From assembly GCA_946413695.1 (NCBI GenBank), contig CAMKLV010000058.1, positions 1 to 23,818 of the forward strand: a stretch of DNA of 23,818 bases. Reading direction: 5' to 3'. Both the position numbers and the translations under genes were made by a program. The notes under the pieces are model-generated. The model was not told the DNA's origin and ran no database searches. It saw only the letters and a list, made by a program, of their open reading frames with translations. Position 1 is the first letter of the stretch. Each line of letters begins with the position of its first letter. Below are positions 1 through 5,553 of the stretch, piece by piece. The stretch is from Firm-04 sp946413695. GTDB lineage: Bacteria; Bacillota; Clostridia; Oscillospirales; Ruminococcaceae.

Positions 1-193
1 CTAAGGTTCTCTCCCTCGCGCTCCCTCTTTCCTTATCCTCTCCTCTCTGAGGGCGGGAGCCATTCATTTGGCTTTGGTTGTATCTCAGAGCAGCACTTTT
101 TTTGTAAAAGACCTACGCGAATACAAGCGGCTCATGTCAATTGAGTGGCTGATGCCCCAAGGGGGTCAAGGAATCAGGAAAAGGATGAGCGCA

Positions 194-289
194 GCACCGG
201 CGTAACGGTGCGGGAAAAACCTAAAGGGGATAGGGGGAATGTGAGCTCGCGAACCTTCCCCCTGTCCTCTTTGGGTTGTTCCCTCGCAC
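194..289. repeat. Long imperfect inverted repeat (foldback)
   Basis: Bases 208-239 pair with 256-289 around a 16-base loop. The inner 22 bp (218-239 with 256-277) pair completely if three G-U pairs are allowed, and the outer part pairs with small bulges. A small hairpin, GCACCG-6-CGGTGC (194-211), overlaps its left foot. G-U pairs replacing A-U or G-C pairs suggest either a structured RNA or an old MITE-like element. The sequence matches no RNA family I recognise. Confidence 0.55.
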
Positions 290-406
290 TTGCGCCCCGC
301 GCCCAGTGAAAAAATCTATTTGACGAAAGGATAAAGAACAAGAAACAAAAACTTATCAGTCTCAAAGTGAATAGAGAAAAACGAAAAGTGAAAAGATAAA
401 AGTAAA

Positions 407-450
407 AGCCGCCAAATCAACGCATTTACGCTGATTTAGCGGCTTGCTTT
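407..450 (+). terminator. Rho-independent terminator, probably bidirectional
   Basis: The 13-bp stem 407-419/432-444 (AGCCGCCAAATCA with TGATTTAGCGGCT, one mismatch) encloses a 12-base loop. It is followed on the plus strand by TTGCTTTTAT. T-rich sequence also lies on the minus side, so it may end transcription from both directions, including that of the deacetylase gene to its right. Confidence 0.75.
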
Positions 451-472
451 TATCCATATATAAAATGGGAGT

Positions 473-565
473 CCAGAGGGATAATATCCCTCTGGTGGGA
501 GTTTGAGGGCAAAGCCCTCATTATAAATCCATCGGGGATACTTCTATCAATCCATCGGAGATACC
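473..565 (-). repeat. Compound palindromic intergenic repeat, copy A
   Basis: Read on the minus strand it holds a 16-mer starting GGTATCTCCGATGG (550-565), a second near-identical 15-mer (527-541), a hairpin TGAGGGC-3-GCCCTCA (504-520), and a palindrome CCAGAGGGATA/TATCCCTCTGG (473-495). The same modules recur at 3323-3445, 3519-3564, 4849-4924 and 23779-23818. This copy starts three bases after the TAG stop of the deacetylase gene. Confidence 0.75.
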
Positions 566-568
566 GCA

Positions 569-1489
569 CTACGGTGCAGTGAGGGCTGACATGTCGAGGG
601 CGTCCCAATCCGGGTGGGTATCCAGCGTCTTGAAACGATATCCGCGCTCCACCAGATCATGCATCACCGCCGGCAGAATTTTCACAGTCCCCTCCTCCGT
701 ATCATGAAACAGGAACACCACCGGCGTCTCCGGTTCGTTGTCAAACCAGCGCATGCACTCGCGGTAAGACTTCATAAAGTATTCTTCATCCGGCAGATTC
801 TCCGTGTTGCCCTTCTGCCACTTGTCATTATCGCCGGCGTTCCAGTTGAACCAGCGGTAGCCGTCCTGAAACAGCCGCTGCTTGATCTCATCGCTGACAT
901 CCGCGGCATATTTCGACATTGAGCCGCCGGGGAACCGCACACAGATCCGCTCCGGCAGATATCCGCAGGCATTCGTCACTGCCTGCCGCCACTGCCCCAG
1001 CTCGTTCATAAACGCATCCGCTGAGGCGTAGCACTGGTTTACATCATGGGTATAGGAATGACACGCGATCACGTTGCCGCGGTTGACAATCTCCGCCGCA
1101 TAATCCGGATAGCGGTTCACAAAAAATCCGACCGTGAAAAAGGTCGCCTTCGCATTGTAGCTGTCCAGAATATCCAGCACATGCGGCGTATTCGCGCAGG
1201 GACCGTCATCAAATGTCAGATAGATATCACGCGGGACAAGCGGCTGCGTCACAGTCGGAGCGGGCTCCGTCTCTGTGGGCTGTGTGACATCCGGTACCAG
1301 GGCAGCCTCCGTCGGCTGCGATTCCGGCGCAAGCTCGGTCACCGGTGCGGAATCTTCCTGCACATTCGCCGCCGAACGGTCATCCGGCGCGCGGTTATTC
1401 AGGAACACGAGCAGCACATAAAGTACCCAGACGCCCAGCAGCAGCAGCTTCACCATGTGATTTTTCTGTTCTGATTCGTTTTGGTTCAT
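569..1489 (-). CDS. Membrane-anchored polysaccharide deacetylase (NodB domain)
   Basis: This protein of 306 residues is probably a cell-surface enzyme that removes N-acetyl groups from peptidoglycan or another polysaccharide. A short charged start and one hydrophobic segment (about 13-31) suggest a signal anchor, followed by a Pro/Thr/Glu-rich linker (35-87) and a NodB homology domain. All five NodB motifs are visible: TFDDGP (92-97, catalytic and metal-binding Asp), HSYTH (144-148, metal-binding His), RFPGGS (185-190), the FNWNAGDND region (204-212) and LFHD (260-263). The family works with a divalent metal on an Asp-His-His triad, and all three are present. It is a single gene, divergent from the polymerase, with a perfect promoter at 1529-1557 but only a weak ribosome site before the ATG. 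The exact substrate (PgdA-like peptidoglycan versus chitin or xylan) cannot be told from sequence. Confidence 0.92.
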   Translation of the reverse strand: MNQNESEQKNHMVKLLLLGVWVLYVLLVFLNNRAPDDRSAANVQEDSAPVTELAPESQPTEAALVPDVTQPTETEPAPTVTQPLVPRDIYLTFDDGPCANTPHVLDILDSYNAKATFFTVGFFVNRYPDYAAEIVNRGNVIACHSYTHDVNQCYASADAFMNELGQWRQAVTNACGYLPERICVRFPGGSMSKYAADVSDEIKQRLFQDGYRWFNWNAGDNDKWQKGNTENLPDEEYFMKSYRECMRWFDNEPETPVVFLFHDTEEGTVKILPAVMHDLVERGYRFKTLDTHPDWDALDMSALTAP

Positions 1490-1528
1490 GTAGATTCAAC
1501 TTCGCTTTCTAGCAAATCTGCCACCATT

Positions 1529-1557
1529 ATTATATCATTCCGGCGGGCGTCTGTCAA
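1529..1557 (-). promoter_or_regulatory. Consensus sigma-A promoter of the deacetylase gene
   Basis: On the minus strand TTGACA (1552-1557) and TATAAT (1529-1534) are separated by exactly 17 bases. This predicts a start near 1522 and a leader of about 33 bases before the ATG at 1489. Confidence 0.85.
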
Positions 1558-1642
1558 TATCTGGAAGCTTAGTTTTTTCTGAAAATACGATACAAATCCA
1601 TTACCGCTCCTCATACAGTTTCAACAAATTTGCGATTTGCTC

Positions 1643-1671
1643 TTGACAAGCCTGCGGATTCGTAGTATAAT
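1643..1671 (+). promoter_or_regulatory. Consensus sigma-A promoter of the Y-family polymerase gene
   Basis: TTGACA (1643-1648) and TATAAT (1666-1671) are 17 bases apart. The predicted transcription start near 1678 lies only about 6 bases before the first in-frame ATG (1684), which supports the downstream ATG at 1723 as the real start. Confidence 0.85.
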
Positions 1672-1689
1672 GAAGCAGAACTAATGTTC

Positions 1690-1703
1690 CGAACAAACGT
1701 GCG
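1690..1703. promoter_or_regulatory. LexA/DinR-box-like palindrome in the polymerase leader
   Basis: CGAACAAACGTGCG fits the Gram-positive LexA consensus CGAACRNRYGTTYC at 12 of 14 positions. The core is GAAC-4-GTGC where GAAC-4-GTTC is expected. It lies just after the predicted transcription start and before the ribosome site, a position where LexA would block transcription. The first half also forms TGTTC-C-GAACA (1685-1695). SOS control of UmuC-like polymerases is known; binding here is inference. Confidence 0.4.
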
Positions 1704-1722
1704 AAAGAGAGGAGTGTGCCCG

Positions 1723-3207
1723 ATGCCGCAGTATCTTTGCATTGACCTGAAATCCTTTTATGCCTCTGTTGAATGCGCGGACAAGGGCTACGATCCGCTG
1801 AACACGAATCTGCTGGTTGCCGATCACAGCCGCTCCGAAAAGACAATCTGTCTTGCGGTCTCCCCCTCGCTGAAGGCGGTCGGCGTCCCCGGCAGACCGC
1901 GCCTGTTTGAGGCAATCCAGAAGATTGATCAGGAGAACGCGCGCCGCCGGAACCGTGCGCCGCAGCACACATTCACCGGCAAATCCTGCTTTGCGGATGA
2001 ACTCGCAAAAAATCCTGCGCTGGAGCTTGACTATATCGTTGCGATGCCGCGCATGCGCCGATATATGGAAGTCAGCACGCAGATCTATAAAATATATTTG
2101 GATTATATTGCGCCGGAGGATATCCATGTCTATTCCATCGACGAGGTGTTCATCGACGTTACCGGCTACCTGCAGACCTACCGCTGCACGGCGCATGAAC
2201 TCGCGATGAAAATGGTGCGCGATGTCCTTGCGCAGACCGGCATCACCGCGACCGCAGGCATCGGGACAAATCTCTATCTCGCAAAGGTTGCGATGGACAT
2301 TGTCGCGAAAAAAATGCCGCCCGACAAGGACGGTGTGCGCATCGCGGAGCTGGATGAAATGTCCTACAGAAAAGTGCTCTGGGGGCACCGTCCGCTGACG
2401 GATTTCTGGCGGATCGGGAGCGGCACGGCACGCAGGCTTGAACGCGAATATATCTACACAATGGGCGATTTAGCGCGCTTTTCGGAGACCTCGGAGGACA
2501 AGCTGTTCCGGATGTTCGGCGTCAACGCAGAGCTGATCATCGACCATGCATGGGGCTATGAACCGACGGAGCTTTCCGCGATCAAGGCGTACCGTCCGGA
2601 GAATCACAGCATCAGTCAGGGGCAGGTGCTGCCGTGCGCATACACTGCGGAAAAGGGACGGCTGATCTGCCGCGAAATGACCGATCAGCTTGCACTCGAT
2701 CTCGTGCGCAAGGGACTCGCCGCCGATCAGCTTGTGCTGCACATCGGCTATGATTCCACGGGCATTCCGGCGGATTATGACGGGCGGATCGAGCTGAATC
2801 ATTACGGCAAGATTGTACCAAAACCGGCGCACGGCTCGATCAATCTCGGAAGGTTCACATCCTCGGCGAAGCTGCTGACCGCCGCCGCCGTGCAGCTCTA
2901 TGATCAGATCGTCGATCCGCTGCTTTCGGTGCGGCGCATCAATGTGATCTGCAATCACGCGGTCGCGGAGGAGACGGTCGCCGCAGACGATACACCGGTG
3001 CAGTACGGGCTGTTCGACGATGTCGAGGCGCTCGAGCGCAAACGTGAGCGCGAAAATATCCGGCTGCAAAAGGAACGCAGTCTGCAGGAGGCGCTGCTCC
3101 GGCTCAAATACCGCTACGGCAAAAACGCCGTCCTCAAGGGGATGAACTTTCTCGCCGGTGCGACAGCGATCGAGCGGAACGGGCAGGTCGGCGGACACCG
3201 CGCATGA
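1723..3207 (+). CDS. Y-family translesion DNA polymerase (UmuC/DinB-like)
   Basis: This 494-residue polymerase would copy past damaged bases at stalled forks. The catalytic carboxylates are visible in CIDLKSFYASVE (D8) and YSIDEVFID (D140, E141). A helix-hairpin-helix-like stretch (about 225-250) and a little-finger region (about 290-410) follow. A textbook beta-clamp-binding motif, QYGLF, sits at 427-431, followed by a basic helical tail ending ERNGQVGGHRA. The length is typical of the Firmicutes UmuC/UvrX-like branch with a C-terminal extension. I chose ATG 1723 because AGAGGAG (1708-1714) precedes it by 8 bases. The in-frame ATG at 1684 would add 13 residues but is almost at the transcription start and has no ribosome site. 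It may be SOS-controlled through the box at 1690. A YolD-like gene, the usual partner, lies 1.2 kb downstream. Confidence 0.92.
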   Translation: MPQYLCIDLKSFYASVECADKGYDPLNTNLLVADHSRSEKTICLAVSPSLKAVGVPGRPRLFEAIQKIDQENARRRNRAPQHTFTGKSCFADELAKNPALELDYIVAMPRMRRYMEVSTQIYKIYLDYIAPEDIHVYSIDEVFIDVTGYLQTYRCTAHELAMKMVRDVLAQTGITATAGIGTNLYLAKVAMDIVAKKMPPDKDGVRIAELDEMSYRKVLWGHRPLTDFWRIGSGTARRLEREYIYTMGDLARFSETSEDKLFRMFGVNAELIIDHAWGYEPTELSAIKAYRPENHSISQGQVLPCAYTAEKGRLICREMTDQLALDLVRKGLAADQLVLHIGYDSTGIPADYDGRIELNHYGKIVPKPAHGSINLGRFTSSAKLLTAAAVQLYDQIVDPLLSVRRINVICNHAVAEETVAADDTPVQYGLFDDVEALERKRERENIRLQKERSLQEALLRLKYRYGKNAVLKGMNFLAGATAIERNGQVGGHRA

Positions 3208-3322
3208 CACGGCAGCAGTATTTACTTTTTAGTTGGTTGGAAAATTATGGTTCAAACAAATCGTTTGAACGGCATCCATATCAAAAGTTTTGATCAAACT
3301 TTTTCAAAAGTTTGCGATGAGT

Positions 3323-3445
3323 CCAGAGGCGAGGAGCCTCTGGTCGATCTCCGCAGAGATCGAAACTCCCCCGGCGTTCAAGCGTTCGCGGGCTTGGGTG
3401 CCTACAAGTGAGGCACCCATTCAGAATCGCATCGCGAAGCGATAC
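3323..3445 (-). repeat. Compound palindromic intergenic repeat, copy B
   Basis: The hairpins are CCAGAGGC-5-GCCTCTGG (3323-3343), GATCTC-4-GAGATC (3346-3361), GGGTGCCT-7-AGGCACCC (3396-3418) and ATCGC-3-GCGAT (3431-3443). Read on the minus strand it begins GTATCGCTTCGCGATG and continues through a TGAATGGG box into the GC hairpin, in the same module order as the other copies. Confidence 0.7.
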
Positions 3446-3518
3446 ATTATTTATTTTAACCATTCTTAAACACCTTTTTCTAAGTGAATCTATCTAAAAC
3501 TTTATCAGCCTTTTTATA

Positions 3519-3564
3519 GGTGTCTACGATGCATTTGTAATGGGTACTTCATCCTCTGGACTCC
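3519..3564 (+). repeat. Compound palindromic repeat, copy D (degenerate)
   Basis: GGTGTCTACGATG, then TTGTAATGGG and CCTCTGGACTCC, follow the order of modules of the full copies, but the internal hairpins are lost. It lies immediately before the promoter of the ATPase operon. Confidence 0.5.
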
Positions 3565-3583
3565 GCCTCGCATGATCGGCTCC

Positions 3584-3612
3584 TTGCTTTTTCTATGCAA
3601 ATGAAGTATAAT
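3584..3612 (+). promoter_or_regulatory. Promoter of the ATPase/YolD-like operon
   Basis: TTGCTT (3584-3589) and a perfect TATAAT (3607-3612) are separated by 17 bases. The predicted start near 3619 gives a leader of about 90 bases with a small hairpin, GGCGG-7-CCGCC (3675-3691), just before the ribosome site. This start rules out translation from the in-frame ATG at 3615. Confidence 0.65.
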
Positions 3613-3707
3613 GAATGTATTGTAAAAGGATGAAGAAATCATCGGCATTTTTCGGTTACAATGATAAAAATTACGGCGGTGATCTGCCGCCTGACCGGAG
3701 TTATCAT

Positions 3708-4424
3708 ATGAATGAACTGTTTATCCGCGAGCTGCGCATTGACTGGCAGCAGATCGCAAACAATAGCTATCTGCGCGGGATTCCTGCGCTTGCCGGACTG
3801 GACACGCTGGAATTCCGGCAGCCGGTGACGTTTTTTGTCGGCGAAAACGGCAGCGGCAAATCTACACTGCTCGAAGCAATCGCGGTCGCATACGGATTCA
3901 ATCCCGAGGGCGGCACGCGCAATTACAGCTTTTCAACCTACGATTCGCACTCGGAGCTTTGCGGTGCGATGCAGCTCGTCAAGGGCTGGAACAAGGTCAG
4001 CTGGGGCTATTTTCTCCGCGCCGAGAGCTTCTATAACGTCGCGACGGCGGAGGAGGCATACAGCCGCATCAACGGCATTCCGCAGCATTATCACGAGCAT
4101 TCGCACGGCGAGAGCTTCCTGAAACTCGTGCAGAATAATTTTCGCGGCAACAGCATCTATCTGCTCGATGAGCCCGAGGCGGCACTCTCTCCGCAGCGGC
4201 AGCTCACGCTTCTGCTCGAGATTGCACACTGCGCGGAGCAGGGCTCGCAGTTTCTCATCGCGACGCACTCCCCCATTCTGCTCGGTCTGCCGGATGCGGA
4301 AATTCTCTCGTTCGACGGCGGCAGCATCCATCCCTGCGCCTATGAGGACACCGAAAGCTACCGCGTGACGAAGATGTTTCTCGATGACCGCGCGCAAATG
4401 CTGCGGCGTCTGGAGATTCTTTGA
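3708..4424 (+). CDS. Small AAA ATPase of the ABC/RecF-like type
   Basis: This 238-residue cytoplasmic ATPase consists almost entirely of an ABC-type head. Visible are Walker A GENGSGKST (45-53), an ABC-signature-like HSHGESF (131-137), Walker B YLLDEPEAAL (151-160), the D-loop following it and the H-loop in ATHSP (His187). It has no transmembrane segments and no room for a coiled coil, so it is neither a transporter subunit nor a full SMC/RecF protein. The start at 3708 has GGAG (3697-3700) 7 bases upstream. The frame is open back to 3615, but that ATG precedes the predicted transcript. It is followed after 18 bases by the YolD-like gene in the same operon. Its substrate is unknown. The position between a Y-family polymerase and a YolD-like gene hints at a role in DNA damage or replication, which is inference. 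Confidence 0.82.
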   Translation: MNELFIRELRIDWQQIANNSYLRGIPALAGLDTLEFRQPVTFFVGENGSGKSTLLEAIAVAYGFNPEGGTRNYSFSTYDSHSELCGAMQLVKGWNKVSWGYFLRAESFYNVATAEEAYSRINGIPQHYHEHSHGESFLKLVQNNFRGNSIYLLDEPEAALSPQRQLTLLLEIAHCAEQGSQFLIATHSPILLGLPDAEILSFDGGSIHPCAYEDTESYRVTKMFLDDRAQMLRRLEIL

Positions 4425-4442
4425 TGCAAGGGGGCATCGCAC

Positions 4443-4847
4443 ATGGACAATTACACCGACATCATGCAGCATCCGCGCTACAGGCTGCGGCTGCACAGAC
4501 CGATGCCGCCGCTCAGCCGTGCGGCGCAGTTTTCCGCTTTCGCCGCGCTGACCGGCTTCGATGAGGAGATCGACGAGACCGCCCGCCTGACCGATGCGCG
4601 CGAAAATATGTGCGAGGATGATCTGACGTCGCTCGATGCGGCTTTGCAGCGTCTCATCGCACTGGAATCCGCGCAGCCGCTCGTGACCGTCACGTTTTTT
4701 CAGCCCGATCTGCATAAGGAGGGCGGCGCCTATCTCTCCTTTACCGGACACTTTCGCTTTTACGATCAGGAGCACGGCATGCTCAGATTCACTGAGCAGG
4801 TCGAGATTGCTGTGCCCGCTATCTGCCGGATTCTGTTTTGCAGGTAG
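4443..4847 (+). CDS. YolD-like protein, probable partner of the Y-family polymerase
   Basis: This is a 134-residue soluble protein. The N-terminal part carries PPLSRAAQFSAFAALTGFDE (22-41), the kind of RAAQF-FAAL-G core seen in YolD-like proteins of Clostridia, followed by a helical middle (about 42-75) and a beta-rich C-terminal half. In Bacillus, YolD-family genes sit beside UmuC/UvrX-type polymerases and are thought to act with them; the molecular role is not settled. AAGGGGG (4428-4434) lies 8 bases before the ATG. The gene is cotranscribed with the ATPase gene. The last residues (LFCR) look unlike a family end, and the stop codon abuts repeat copy C, so the original C terminus may have been replaced by repeat insertion. 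The assignment rests on the N-terminal motif and context. Confidence 0.65.
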   Translation: MDNYTDIMQHPRYRLRLHRPMPPLSRAAQFSAFAALTGFDEEIDETARLTDARENMCEDDLTSLDAALQRLIALESAQPLVTVTFFQPDLHKEGGAYLSFTGHFRFYDQEHGMLRFTEQVEIAVPAICRILFCR

Positions 4848-4848
4848 A

Positions 4849-4924
4849 GGTATCTCCGATGGATCTGTAATGGGGGCTCCTCGCCCCCATCCCCCTCGCC
4901 AAAGGATACTATCCTTTGGAATCC
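4849..4924 (+). repeat. Compound palindromic intergenic repeat, copy C
   Basis: It begins one base after the TAG stop of the YolD-like gene. The modules are GGTATCTCCGATGGAT (4849-4864), the hairpin ATGGGGGC-5-GCCCCCAT (4870-4890) and CCAAAGGAT-3-ATCCTTTGG (4899-4919). It is the cleanest full copy in the window. Confidence 0.75.
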
Positions 4925-4942
4925 GTTTTTTATGATAAAATG

Positions 4943-4993
4943 AATCCGCATCAATCAGGTTTTTTCACCCGATTGATGCGGATTTTTGTTTTT
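4943..4993 (+). terminator. Strong rho-independent terminator of the ATPase/YolD-like operon
   Basis: A perfect 14-bp stem (4943-4956 with 4971-4984, AATCCGCATCAATC and its complement) has a 14-base loop in which GGT/ACC can extend the stem. It is followed by TTTTGTTTTT. Confidence 0.9.
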
Positions 4994-5002
4994 GGGAAAA
5001 AT

Positions 5003-5026
5003 GCCGCCCCGTGGGAGCGGGGCGGC
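5003..5026 (-). terminator. GC-rich terminator of the toxin/immunity operon
   Basis: An 8-bp stem, GCCGCCCC with GGGGCGGC, has an 8-base loop. On the minus strand it is followed by ATTTTT and lies 9 bases after the immunity stop. It is nearly identical to the hairpin at 23738-23762. Confidence 0.8.
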
Positions 5027-5034
5027 ACTTCTTA

Positions 5035-5547
5035 TTAGTCCGTAAACAGCTGTGGCACGCCTTTCCAAGTTAGAGCGGGCATAGAATCAAGCCTATTAAA
5101 GTAAATATAAATAGTTTGATTTGAACCCCATAAACCATCATCAGGCTTACGCGTCAAAACTGTTAAATGATAGAAACCATCTTCAAGATTCAACTGCTGT
5201 TCCGACGGAATATCTGTATTCCATTCCATTAACCAAGCTAAATCCATAAAAGATACTGTGTGCTCCTTGACTTCAAGTGCCAATCTAATTCCAACAGGAT
5301 ATTGTTTATCAATCTCGGCATCAGGATATCCTTCACGAATTTTCAGGACAAAATCGCCACTTGTACCAGTACAAAAGCCGGTAATGTCGCCTTTTCGTAT
5401 ATGATTTGCAACTGATTCAGGTTCAGCAAAATCATTTGAGAAAAAATCAGTACCTTCCTCAACATAGCTCATCATACCCTTAGAGTAAATTACAATGCCA
5501 ATACCATCGATAGAAAGACTAATATCCTTATTTAATGAATCATACAT
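5035..5547 (-). CDS. Presumed immunity protein for the RHS toxin tip
   Basis: This 170-residue cytoplasmic protein has no signal peptide or membrane segment and is clearly acidic (Asp/Glu well exceed Lys/Arg). Notable stretches are DGFYHLTVLTRKPDDG and NQTIYIYFNRLDSMPALTW in the C-terminal third. I cannot assign a named immunity family. The role is inferred from position: its ATG lies 6 bases after the stop of the RHS toxin, and the ribosome site AAAGGA runs into the toxin stop codon TGA, so the two are translationally coupled. It should bind and neutralise the adjacent toxin tip. The gene uses ten TTA/CTA/TCA codons, a class missing from most of the giant gene, and is AT-richer by eye, so toxin tip and immunity gene probably moved in together. 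Confidence 0.7.
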   Translation of the reverse strand: MYDSLNKDISLSIDGIGIVIYSKGMMSYVEEGTDFFSNDFAEPESVANHIRKGDITGFCTGTSGDFVLKIREGYPDAEIDKQYPVGIRLALEVKEHTVSFMDLAWLMEWNTDIPSEQQLNLEDGFYHLTVLTRKPDDGLWGSNQTIYIYFNRLDSMPALTWKGVPQLFTD

Positions 5548-5553
5548 AAAAAA

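Larger units (their letters stand above)
1..568. other. Non-coding left edge with foldback, terminator and repeat
   Basis: No convincing gene is visible. The stretch holds a pyrimidine-rich start (about 10-50), a long imperfect foldback (208-289), a rho-independent terminator (407-450) and one copy of a compound palindromic repeat (473-565). A minus-strand open frame at 174-365 would begin at TTG without a ribosome site and runs through the foldback, so it was not called. The gene to the left, if any, is outside the window. Confidence 0.6.
3208..3707. other. Intergenic region full of palindromic repeats
   Basis: These 500 bases have no supportable gene; a minus-strand frame at 3281-3463 only reads through repeats. 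They hold a perfect 8-bp hairpin GTTCAAAC-5-GTTTGAAC (3250-3270), an AT-rich hairpin AAAAGTTT-5-AAACTTTT (3283-3303) that could weakly end polymerase transcription, repeat copies B and D, and the promoter and leader of the ATPase operon. No strong terminator follows the polymerase gene. Confidence 0.6.

Noticed and set aside
1..60. Pyrimidine-rich edge sequence as the end of an RNA gene
   Set aside because: No conserved RNA motif could be recognised and the context to the left is missing.
174..365. Minus-strand frame of 63 codons with a hydrophobic start
   Set aside because: TTG start, no ribosome site, and it runs through the foldback element.
1684..1722. 13-codon N-terminal extension of the polymerase
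   Set aside because: No ribosome site and only about 6 bases from the predicted transcription start; the region is better read as operator plus leader.
3281..3463. Minus-strand frame of 60 codons
   Set aside because: It lies wholly within palindromic repeat copy B and has no domain.
3615..3707. N-terminal extension of the ATPase from ATG 3615
   Set aside because: The ATG precedes the transcription start predicted from the perfect -10 at 3607-3612, and the ATG at 3708 has a good ribosome site.
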